From an uncultured Phenylobacterium sp. (lineage in GTDB: Bacteria > Pseudomonadota > Alphaproteobacteria > Caulobacterales > Caulobacteraceae), in NCBI GenBank assembly GCA_945952355.1, contig CAMFIW010000260.1:1-5187 (forward strand): a stretch of 5,187 nt of DNA, given 5' to 3'. How positions within the stretch are numbered: position 1 is the stretch's first letter; each line of letters opens with the position of its first letter. Below the pieces are notes generated by a model that searched no databases, was not told the DNA's origin, and was given only the letters and a program-made list of their open reading frames with translations. This document shows, piece after piece, positions 1 through 5,016 of this stretch. Both the position numbers and the translations under genes were made by a program.

Positions 1-288
1 GCCTCGGTCGGTTCGGCCGGTCCGTTCATCGGTCTGTTCGGTACGGTGTACGGGATCATGACCTCGTTCATCAACATCGCGAACACCAACACGACCAACC
101 TGGCTGTCGTCGCCCCCGGTATCGCCGAGGCGCTGCTGGCCACCGGTATCGGCCTGTTCGCCGCTATCCCGTCGGTTATCTTCTACAACTACTTCCAGAC
201 CCGCATCTCCGCTTACGGTGCGCGTACCGAAGGGTTCGTGGCTGAGCTGATGAACGCCATCTCCCGGCAGCTCGACAAGGGGGCCTAA
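1..288 (+). CDS. exbB: Biopolymer transport protein ExbB (3' part, start outside window)
   Basis: ExbB is the inner-membrane proton-channel subunit of the TonB-ExbB-ExbD motor. Only the last 95 residues are present; frame 1 is open from base 1 to the TAA at 286-288, so the 5' end lies upstream. Visible are two membrane segments (about residues 3-27 and 34-60 of the fragment), the motif GLFGTVYGIM, and the stretch TTNLAVVAPGIAEALLAT, nearly identical to what is known of E. coli ExbB. Thr15, Glu43 and Thr48 of the fragment are spaced exactly like E. coli Thr148, Glu176 and Thr181, residues known to line the channel. A short cytoplasmic tail follows. The ExbD gene starts 5 bases after the stop, and its ribosome binding site lies in the last exbB codons, so the two genes are almost certainly co-transcribed. 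TolQ and MotA are relatives, but the exact motifs and the exbD-tonB context favour ExbB. Confidence 0.95.
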   Translation, partial: ASVGSAGPFIGLFGTVYGIMTSFINIANTNTTNLAVVAPGIAEALLATGIGLFAAIPSVIFYNYFQTRISAYGARTEGFVAELMNAISRQLDKGA

Positions 289-293
289 TCCAC

Positions 294-734
294 ATGGCCG
301 CCAAACTCTCAGGTTCTGGGGGTGGCAAGTACGCCGTGGATGCGAACAGCGAGATCAATGTGACGCCCTTCGTGGACGTCATGCTGGTCCTCCTGATCAT
401 CTTCATGGTGGCGGCGCCACTGGCTAGCGTGACAGTGCCTGTGGTGCTGCCGCCGGCCGTGGCCAAGCCGTCCGCCAACCCCCCGAAGCCGATCTACATC
501 TCCATCCAGAATAACGGACGGCTGTATGTAGGCGACTTCCCCAGCGATCTCGCCGATATCGGCGACACGATGCGGAAGCAGCTCGGCAACAAGCGGAACC
601 CCGGCAAAGAGCGGATCTACATCCGCGCCGATAAGGACGTCATGTATGGCGACTTCATGGGCGTGATGAACATGCTGCAGGACAACGGCTTCTACAGCGT
701 GGCGCTCGTCGGCGAAGACAACAGTAAGAAGTGA
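294..734 (+). CDS. exbD: Biopolymer transport protein ExbD
   Basis: ExbD is the single-span partner of ExbB that couples proton flow to TonB. The protein is 146 residues, close to the E. coli length (141). It has a short cytoplasmic N-terminus (1-about 24), one membrane helix (about 26-46) and a periplasmic domain. The hallmark INVTPFVDVMLVLLIIFMV begins at residue 21; Asp28 matches the protonatable Asp25 of E. coli ExbD, and VALVGED near the end matches the family's C-terminal LVGE motif. The ATG is chosen because it is the first start after the exbB stop and is preceded by an A/G-rich Shine-Dalgarno (AAGGGGG, 277-283) inside exbB. It sits between exbB and tonB with 11 bases to the tonB start. 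TolR is the main alternative, but neighbours and sequence favour ExbD. Confidence 0.96.
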   Translation: MAAKLSGSGGGKYAVDANSEINVTPFVDVMLVLLIIFMVAAPLASVTVPVVLPPAVAKPSANPPKPIYISIQNNGRLYVGDFPSDLADIGDTMRKQLGNKRNPGKERIYIRADKDVMYGDFMGVMNMLQDNGFYSVALVGEDNSKK

Positions 735-745
735 CGGGGTGAGAC

Positions 746-1444
746 ATGGCTGAAGACATCGCCCACCCCGGACACAATCCGTTCGACCCGCCGCGGCCGA
801 AGCGGCAGTCGGGGATGATCATCGCCCTCATCGGGGCCCTGATCGTCCACGCTCTGCTGGGCGTCTATCTGTGGAAGTCCAAATTCCACGTGGAGTACAA
901 AGAGTACTCCGACGACGTGACGGACGTGTCGATCATCAAGCCGGCGCCTCCGCCGCCTCCGCCTCCGCCGCCTCCGCCGCCGAACACGCCGCCGCCGCCG
1001 CCTCCGAAGCTGCAGCCGCGGCCTCCGGTGAACGTGCCGGCCGACATTCCGCAGATCCCGCCCCTGCCGGTTCCGCCGGTCGAGAAGCGGATCGAGGAAC
1101 CGAAGCCGCCGGCTCCGGCCCCCGTGGCCCCGCCGCGTCCTTCGGTCATCCAGAACCCCGACTGGGCCCGCAAGCCCTCGGGCGAGGATATGGCCCGGTA
1201 CTATCCGGACCGCGCCCAACGGATGAACGTCGAAGGCAAGGCCAGCCTGAGCTGCCAGGTCACCGCCAAGGGCACCCTCGACGGTTGCTCGGTGGTCTCG
1301 GAAGATCCGGCCGACTACGGCTTCGGCGACGCCGCCATGCGGATGGCCAAGCTGTTCAAGATGAAGCCTAAGACCCTCGACGGCGCCCCCGTCGAAGGTG
1401 GGACGGTGCGGATCCCGCTCTCGTTCCGGCTGCCCAAGAACTGA
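746..1444 (+). CDS. tonB: TonB energy-transducing protein
   Basis: TonB spans the periplasm and passes ExbB/ExbD energy to outer-membrane receptors for siderophores, vitamin B12 and, in Caulobacterales, many carbohydrates. The 232-residue protein has a basic N-terminus with the RPKR cluster (17-20) and one membrane anchor (about 23-43). His35 lies within the anchor like His20 of E. coli TonB, but the Ser four residues earlier is Ala31 here. A proline-rich spacer (about 66-138) contains an unbroken run of 12 prolines (68-79) and a run of six (82-87). The C-terminal TonB domain (about 142-232) shows YYPDRAQRMNVEGKASLSC and a PLSFRLPKN end. Cys170 and Cys181 could form a disulfide. GGGG (736-739) 6 bases before the ATG is the likely ribosome binding site. 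It is the last gene of the operon, closed by the terminator just downstream. Confidence 0.95.
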   Translation: MAEDIAHPGHNPFDPPRPKRQSGMIIALIGALIVHALLGVYLWKSKFHVEYKEYSDDVTDVSIIKPAPPPPPPPPPPPPNTPPPPPPKLQPRPPVNVPADIPQIPPLPVPPVEKRIEEPKPPAPAPVAPPRPSVIQNPDWARKPSGEDMARYYPDRAQRMNVEGKASLSCQVTAKGTLDGCSVVSEDPADYGFGDAAMRMAKLFKMKPKTLDGAPVEGGTVRIPLSFRLPKN

Positions 1445-1445
1445 T

Positions 1446-1463
1446 GCTTGCCGAAAGGCAGGC
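1446..1463 (+). other. GAAA-capped RNA hairpin directly after tonB
   Basis: Beginning two bases after the tonB stop codon, 1446-1452 pairs with 1457-1463 to give a 7-bp stem (one G-U pair) closed by a GAAA (GNRA-type) tetraloop. It lies 4-5 bases before the terminator stem, so the transcript would end in two stacked hairpins. It has no T-tract of its own, so it is not a terminator by itself. A role in mRNA 3'-end stability is an inference. Confidence 0.5.
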
Positions 1464-1467
1464 AGGG

Positions 1468-1502
1468 AAGCCCCGGGGGTTCGCCTCCGGGGCTTTTTCT
1501 TT
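1468..1502 (+). terminator. Rho-independent terminator of the exbB-exbD-tonB operon
   Basis: An 11-bp stem (1469-1479 with 1484-1494, one G-U pair) with a TTCG loop (1480-1483) is followed by TTTTCTTT; A1468 can also pair with T1495. The GC-rich stem plus T-run is a textbook intrinsic terminator, 24 bases after the tonB stop. It isolates the motor operon from the LytTR gene that starts 30 bases later. Confidence 0.93.
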
Positions 1503-1532
1503 GCGCCGGTTCCTGTTCAATCGGCGCCCACG

Positions 1533-2387
1533 ATGGAGGCGAGGCTGTCAGGAGATCGGAACGAGGGCAGGGGCGGGGCCTGGCGCACCGACGCCACCTT
1601 CATGCTTGTCTTCGCGGTCTTCACCCTGGCCATCGTCAGCGTCGACGTCTTCACCGTCGTCCACGATCGCGCGGCGGCCGGCCGCCCGGTATCGGCCTGG
1701 GAGCCGCTGACCTGGGAAGCGACCAGCGGGCTGGTCCTGGTAGGGCTTCTGCCTTTCACCATGAGGCTGTGCCGCCGCTGGCCGCCTCAGCTTCCGCCCA
1801 GGTTCGGCTGGATCGCCTGGCACCTGCCCGCAGCTTTTCTCTTTTCGCTGGTCCACGTGGTGGCGATGGGGGGGCTGCGCTGGATGGCCTACGCCGTGGT
1901 CGGCGCCTTCTACGATCCCCTGGGGCCGCTTGGCGACTGGCCTTACGAACTGCGCAAGGACCTTCTGGTCTATGCGGGCTTCGTGGCCGCTTACGCGATC
2001 TGGCGCGGCATGGCCGGATCTCCGCAATCGGAGCTCGCGGCGAATGCCGAGCCGGAGGCCATCGAGGTTCGCGCTGGCGCGCGGCGCCTCTTCGTGCCGA
2101 TCGGAGACATCCTATGGGTGGAAGCGGCGGGCAACTATGTCGAGCTGCATCGCGGTGCGGCCCCCGTCCTACACCGCGCGCCGCTCGCCCAGATGGAGCG
2201 AAGGCTGGCCCGGGCGGGCTTCGTCCGCATACATCGTTCGCGCCTGGTGCGCCTGGACGCCATCGCCGCCGTGGAGACACGGACGTCCGGCGATTTCGTG
2301 GTCCGCCTCGTCACCGGCCAGACCCTTTCGGGCAGCCGGCGATTTCGCGCTGCAACGCGGCTTGATCGCGGGGCCGCAGCCGACTAG
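1533..2387 (+). CDS. Membrane-anchored LytTR-family DNA-binding regulator
   Basis: The product is a probable 284-residue transcription regulator. The N-terminal half has about four hydrophobic segments (about 22-43, 64-79, 92-115 and 143-157) and resembles no domain I can name. The C-terminal part (about 176-276) is a LytTR DNA-binding domain, recognised by ILWVEAAGNYVELH (193-206), the later FVRIHRSRLVRLDAI and the SGSRRF end. LytTR domains bind DNA through a beta-strand fold and usually follow a response-regulator receiver; here there is no receiver, so the signal may be sensed in or at the membrane. The ATG at 1533 is the first start codon in this frame after the terminator; no clear Shine-Dalgarno precedes it, so translation may be leaderless or the start may differ. 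No histidine kinase or LytTR partner gene is adjacent. The target is unknown; autoregulation is only possible. Confidence 0.88.
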   Translation: MEARLSGDRNEGRGGAWRTDATFMLVFAVFTLAIVSVDVFTVVHDRAAAGRPVSAWEPLTWEATSGLVLVGLLPFTMRLCRRWPPQLPPRFGWIAWHLPAAFLFSLVHVVAMGGLRWMAYAVVGAFYDPLGPLGDWPYELRKDLLVYAGFVAAYAIWRGMAGSPQSELAANAEPEAIEVRAGARRLFVPIGDILWVEAAGNYVELHRGAAPVLHRAPLAQMERRLARAGFVRIHRSRLVRLDAIAAVETRTSGDFVVRLVTGQTLSGSRRFRAATRLDRGAAAD

Positions 2388-2390
2388 AAG
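2362..2390 (+). promoter_or_regulatory. Predicted promoter of tRNA-His
   Basis: TTGATC (2362-2367) and TAGAAG (2385-2390) are separated by exactly 17 bases. Read against the Caulobacter housekeeping pattern (TTGaCgS, 10-14 bases, GCTANAWC as I recall it), TTGATCG is followed 14 bases later by ACTAGAAG, matching the CTANAW core. Transcription would begin near 2396-2399, leaving a leader of about 8-11 bases for RNase P to remove before the tRNA at 2407. The element lies in the last codons of the LytTR gene, and the -10 includes its TAG stop. There is no other room: only 19 bases separate the two genes. Confidence 0.6.
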
Positions 2391-2406
2391 CACCCTCTCG
2401 CGATGC

Positions 2407-2483
2407 GCCGCCTTAGCTCAGTTGGTTAGAGCGCTAGATTGTGGCTCTAGAGGTCCCCCGTTCGAACCGGGGAGGCGGTACCA
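2407..2483 (+). tRNA. tRNA-His, anticodon GTG
   Basis: The full cloverleaf can be drawn. The acceptor is 2407-2413 with 2473-2479 (6 Watson-Crick pairs plus a G1-U72 wobble). T8 A9 follow; the D-stem is GCTC/GAGC (2416-2419, 2429-2432); the anticodon stem is CTAGA/TCTAG (2434-2438, 2446-2450) with loop TTGTGGC. The anticodon GTG is at 2441-2443. The variable loop is AGGTC and the T-arm is CCCCG-TTCGAAC-CGGGG (2456-2472). The discriminator is A73 (2480) and CCA is encoded (2481-2483). It decodes His codons CAC and CAU. Most bacterial tRNA-His carry an extra G at -1 opposite C73; here the base before G1 is C (2406) and position 73 is A. This matches the known atypical tRNA-His of one alphaproteobacterial clade, which co-evolved with a divergent HisRS. 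Confidence 0.97.
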
Positions 2484-2520
2484 TCGCGGGTCGGCCTGGC
2501 CTATCCTCACGCAGACCGGC

Positions 2521-2525
2521 GGAGG
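2521..2525 (+). promoter_or_regulatory. Ribosome binding site deciding the hydrolase start
   Basis: GGAGG lies 7 bases before the ATG at 2533. An in-frame GTG at 2527 is only one base away from this site and cannot be the start. The frame stays open far upstream through the tRNA, so this site decides the N-terminus. Confidence 0.75.
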
Positions 2526-2532
2526 CGTGCGG

Positions 2533-3444
2533 ATGAGATCGAAGGTTCTGGCGGCCTTGGCCGCGCTGGCGGTCGCCACGACCGCGCAGGCGGAGCCCCC
2601 CCACTTGCTGACCTTCAAGGACATCCTGGCCATGCCCCATGCGGGGGGCGGCCGGAAGATCGCCTATGGCGCCGACCCGTCGCAGTATGGCGAGCTGTAC
2701 TTGCCGAAGTCCAAGGGCGCACATCCGCTCATCGTGATGATCCACGGCGGCTGCTGGCGCGCAGACCTGCCGGGGCTGGAACTGCAGCAACCCCTGACCG
2801 AAGCCCTGGTTTCCCACGGCTGGGCGGTCTGGAATCTGGAATACCGCCGCATCGGCCACGCGGGCGGCGCCTATCCCGGAACTTTCCAGGATGTCGCCAT
2901 AGGCATCGACGCGGTGCGAGGCTTCGCCAAAGCCACTCACATCGATCTCCAGCGCGTGGTGTTCATGGGCCATTCGGCTGGCGGCCATCTCGCCGCCTGG
3001 GCCGCCGGCCGACCGCACATCGCCCAGGCCAGTCCGCTCTGGACGAAGGACCCGTTGACACCCCATGCGGTGGTCACGCTCGCGGGCCTGAACGACCTCG
3101 AGAACTACCGCGACAAGGGCACGGACGCGTGCGGCGGACCCACCACGGTCGAGAGCCTGGTCGACGCCAAGGCCCGCGGCGAGGCAGCCTATGCCGATAC
3201 CTCTCCGGCGCGACTGCTGCCGCTTGATCGTGGCCAGATCGTCGTCTCCGCCGAACATGATCACGTGATCGGGCCGCCGCTCGGGGAAGCCTATGGCTCC
3301 AAGGCGATCAAGGCGGGCGACCCTGTCCAGGTCATCACCATCGCGGGCGCCGGTCATTTCGAACTGATCGATCCGGGCTCAGTCGCTTGGAAGACCCTGT
3401 TTCCCCTGGTCGACGCCCTTGGCGGCCTGCCGGCCAAGCCCTAG
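2533..3444 (+). CDS. Exported alpha/beta hydrolase (kynurenine formamidase/BD-FAE-like esterase)
   Basis: The product is a 303-residue serine hydrolase, probably an esterase or amidase acting outside the cytoplasm. Residues 1-20 form a signal peptide (basic MRSK, Ala/Leu core, AQA cleavage site before Glu21). The mature enzyme has the oxyanion-hole motif IHGGCW (70-75), EYRRIG (103-108), PGTFQD (115-120) and the nucleophile elbow GHSAGG with Ser148. Asp243 in SAEHDHVIG and His275 in GAGHFE complete a Ser-Asp-His triad. HGGCW, EYRR, PGTF, ACGG and the SPxxLLP stretch are typical of a hydrolase subfamily often annotated as kynurenine formamidase-like; those homologues are mostly cytoplasmic in tryptophan breakdown, so an exported protein probably has another substrate. 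Cys74 and Cys200 could pair in the periplasm. No kynurenine-pathway gene is nearby. It starts 49 bases after tRNA-His with no clear terminator between, so read-through from the tRNA promoter is possible. Confidence 0.9.
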   Translation: MRSKVLAALAALAVATTAQAEPPHLLTFKDILAMPHAGGGRKIAYGADPSQYGELYLPKSKGAHPLIVMIHGGCWRADLPGLELQQPLTEALVSHGWAVWNLEYRRIGHAGGAYPGTFQDVAIGIDAVRGFAKATHIDLQRVVFMGHSAGGHLAAWAAGRPHIAQASPLWTKDPLTPHAVVTLAGLNDLENYRDKGTDACGGPTTVESLVDAKARGEAAYADTSPARLLPLDRGQIVVSAEHDHVIGPPLGEAYGSKAIKAGDPVQVITIAGAGHFELIDPGSVAWKTLFPLVDALGGLPAKP

Positions 3445-3453
3445 TCGGAAGCC

Positions 3454-3759
3454 ATGTCCGAAGATCCGCCTCGCCGCAAAACCCTCAGCCTCAAGCCCGG
3501 CGTCGTCGTCACGCGACCCCTGGGGCCCGAGCCGATCCGCGCGCCGAAGCCCGCGAAGCCAGCGAAGGTGGAGCCGCCTCCGCCGCCCAGCTACGGCTGG
3601 AAGTGCAAGCCCTGCGGCAAGGGCTTCGATCCGCCCCCTGGCGCTCCAGACGACGAGACCGTCCGCTGCCCGAACTGCAACGCGCGCATCGGGCTGGTGG
3701 GCGATTTCAAGCAGGATCCGCCGCCAAACCGGCTTCGCGCGCGGCCTGTCAAGCGCTGA
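3454..3759 (+). CDS. Small zinc-ribbon-like protein, unknown function
   Basis: This is a 101-residue basic protein that I do not recognise as a named family. The N-terminal half (1-46) is low in complexity and rich in Pro, Lys and Arg, with RKTLSLKPG near the start and a run of five prolines at 41-45. The C-terminal half has two CxxC knuckles, Cys51/Cys54 (WKCKPCGKGF) and Cys72/Cys75 (VRCPNCNARIG), separated by 17 residues: the arrangement of a zinc ribbon that could bind nucleic acid or protein. There is no signal peptide or membrane segment, so it should be cytoplasmic. It begins 9 bases after the hydrolase stop with a weak Shine-Dalgarno (GGAAG, 3447-3451), which suggests translational linkage to the hydrolase. 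A real gene is supported by the ordered Cys pairs and the tight spacing. Confidence 0.75.
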   Translation: MSEDPPRRKTLSLKPGVVVTRPLGPEPIRAPKPAKPAKVEPPPPPSYGWKCKPCGKGFDPPPGAPDDETVRCPNCNARIGLVGDFKQDPPPNRLRARPVKR

Positions 3760-3815
3760 GCCCTTGCCCGTTCCCGACGCCGGGCTAGGCTTCGGGCGAA
3801 GACACGGGGACGCGG

Positions 3816-4526
3816 GTGATCATTACCTTTCAGGAGCGGTTATCATGCCATCCGTTCATCGAACGGGTCTGGCGCTCATTCAGCGACCGCGGCGGCCCGT
3901 TCCTCTCGGTAGCCTCGCCCAACCTCGAACTGGTCGTCACGCGGCTCCCCGGCGTCACCATGGTGACCCTCCGCGGCCCGGAGACGATGGCCACGATGGT
4001 CGAGTGCCCGCCTGATGGCCAATGGGTGGCCATCCGCTTCCGCGCGGGCGTCTACCTGCCCGCCGTACCCACCTGGACCCTCCTGGATCACCGCAACCTC
4101 GACCTTCCGGTCGGGGCCGACGGTCGGTTCTGGCTGGAAGGGGAGGCCTGGGACCTCCCCACCTATGGAAACGCGGAGACCTTCGTCTCGCGTCTGGTCC
4201 GCCGCGGCGTCCTGGCGCGCGATCCGGCCGTCGAGGGCGTTCTGCAGGGCGATCGTCAGGCTCTTACGCGGCGCTCGGTTCAGCGTCATTTCCTGCATGC
4301 CACGGGGATGACCCATGGCGCGCTCCGTCAGATTCAGCGCGCCCGCCATGCCACCAATCTGCTGCGCGACGGCCTTTCGATCCTCGATGCCGCCCACGAG
4401 GCCGGATATTTCGACCAGGCGCACCTGACCCGCGCCCTGCGCGGCCTGATCGGACAAACCCCCGCGCGCATCCTCCGCCAGGAGCAGCAGTTGTCGTTTC
4501 TGTACAAAACAGCGGCCGTCGCCTGA
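3816..4526 (+). CDS. AraC-family transcriptional regulator
   Basis: The product is a 236-residue regulator. The N-terminal domain (about 1-140) is a small sensor-like region without a recognisable ligand motif; its VAIRFRAGVYLPAVP stretch (71-85) resembles the 'GvRF.PG' region of AraC proteins with a short N-terminal domain. The C-terminal part (about 150-222) holds two helix-turn-helix units. The first includes RRSVQRHFLHATGM, and the second is seen in SILDAAHEAGYFDQAHLTRA followed by IGQTPARIL, the typical AraC signature. The tail QLSFLYKT is a feature I recall from this subfamily. The GTG at 3816 is preceded by CGGGGA (3805-3810), 5 bases away, and gives the full N-terminus; the next in-frame ATG (3960) would cut 48 residues. 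The PhnB-like gene follows 53 bases later, so it probably controls that gene and the DoxX-like one. Confidence 0.9.
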   Translation: MIITFQERLSCHPFIERVWRSFSDRGGPFLSVASPNLELVVTRLPGVTMVTLRGPETMATMVECPPDGQWVAIRFRAGVYLPAVPTWTLLDHRNLDLPVGADGRFWLEGEAWDLPTYGNAETFVSRLVRRGVLARDPAVEGVLQGDRQALTRRSVQRHFLHATGMTHGALRQIQRARHATNLLRDGLSILDAAHEAGYFDQAHLTRALRGLIGQTPARILRQEQQLSFLYKTAAVA

Positions 4527-4540
4527 GGCATGGTCGCGCC

Positions 4541-4557
4541 GCCCGCGATGCGCGGGC
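4541..4557 (+). other. Inverted repeat between the AraC and PhnB-like genes
   Basis: GCCCGCG (4541-4547) and CGCGGGC (4551-4557) are perfect inverted repeats around a 3-base ATG loop, 9 bases before the AGGAGG of the next gene. No T-run follows, so it is unlikely to be an intrinsic terminator. It could be an RNA hairpin that limits read-through or affects translation, or simply a chance product of high GC. Confidence 0.4.
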
Positions 4558-4566
4558 ACAGTTCGC

Positions 4567-4572
4567 AGGAGG
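4567..4572 (+). promoter_or_regulatory. Consensus ribosome binding site for the PhnB-like gene
   Basis: A perfect AGGAGG sits 7 bases before GTG 4580. It fixes the start at a GTG codon even though the frame stays open much further upstream inside the AraC gene. Confidence 0.85.
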
Positions 4573-4579
4573 CCAAGCC

Positions 4580-4990
4580 GTGCAGATCGATCCGTATATT
4601 TTCTACCAGGGCCGCGCCGAGGAGGCGCTCAACTTCTATGTCGAGGCCCTTGGGGCCAAGATCGAGGCCCTTGTCCGCTTCGGCGAGATGCCCGGCACCG
4701 AGGGGCCGCTGGCCGCCGCTCGCAAGATCCTGCACGCCGCCGTTCGCATTGGGGACACCCTCGTCCTGGCGAGCGACGGGGAGAGTAGTGGCCACGCCAG
4801 TTTCGTGGGCTTTTCGCTCTCGCTGAACGCCGGGGATGACGCGGAGGCCCGGCGCCTGTTCGACGCCCTGGCCGTGGGCGGCCAGGTCCGAACGCCGTTG
4901 GGCCCGACGCCCTTCTCGTCCAGTTTCGGGATGGTCGCCGATCGGTTCGGTGTCCCGTGGACGGTGGTCGTTGCGCCACCGGCCGCCTGA
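4580..4990 (+). CDS. PhnB-like VOC family protein (glyoxalase/dioxygenase fold)
   Basis: This is a 136-residue member of the vicinal oxygen chelate superfamily, PhnB/YjdN-like. The pattern is clear: PYIFYQGRAEEALNFYVEALG at the N-terminus, then FGEMPG (34-39), KILHAAVRIGDTLVLASD (49-66), a middle beta-alpha unit with ARRLFDALAVGGQVRTPLG (90-108), and the family's closing FGMVADRFGVPWTVVV (116-131). These proteins fold like glyoxalase I and bleomycin-resistance proteins and normally act as dimers; most PhnB-like members have no proven substrate, and the old label '3-demethylubiquinone methyltransferase-like' is not evidence of that activity. Length is about normal for the family. It is cytoplasmic, with no signal peptide. 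GTG is the start because of the AGGAGG 7 bases upstream. The DoxX-like gene begins 26 bases downstream, and the pair is likely co-transcribed under the upstream AraC regulator. Confidence 0.92.
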   Translation: MQIDPYIFYQGRAEEALNFYVEALGAKIEALVRFGEMPGTEGPLAAARKILHAAVRIGDTLVLASDGESSGHASFVGFSLSLNAGDDAEARRLFDALAVGGQVRTPLGPTPFSSSFGMVADRFGVPWTVVVAPPAA

Positions 4991-5016
4991 TCTGGACCAA
5001 GGGGGAGATCCATTAG

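Noticed and set aside
692..1219. Reverse-strand ORFs with long Arg or Gly runs opposite tonB
   Set aside because: They are the antisense reading of the proline-codon repeats and have no homology-like features.
1501..1522. Possible promoter for the LytTR gene (TTGCGCC and GTTCAATC)
   Set aside because: The two elements are only 7 bases apart, too close for the Caulobacter-type pattern; the -10-like element alone is too weak to call.
1398..1532. Upstream extension of the LytTR frame to an ATG inside tonB
   Set aside because: It overlaps tonB and both 3' hairpins, so the transcript would be stopped by the terminator; the added residues do not resemble a domain.
2407..2483. tRNA-His as an integration (att) site of a mobile element
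   Set aside because: No repeat of the tRNA 3' end, integrase or phage-like gene is seen in the window.
1930..2532. Open frame continuing upstream of the hydrolase ATG through the LytTR gene and tRNA-His
   Set aside because: It is only an open GC-rich shadow: it crosses the tRNA, while the ATG at 2533 has a good ribosome binding site and begins a clean signal peptide.
3760..3815. Terminator or promoter in the gap before the AraC gene
   Set aside because: Only short weak stems (GCCCG/CGGGC, CTTC/GAAG) without a T-run, and no credible -35/-10 pair.
4022..4579. Long N-terminal extension of the PhnB-like protein
   Set aside because: It overlaps the AraC gene out of frame, has a biased Arg/Pro/Gly composition typical of shadow frames, and the perfect AGGAGG points to GTG 4580.
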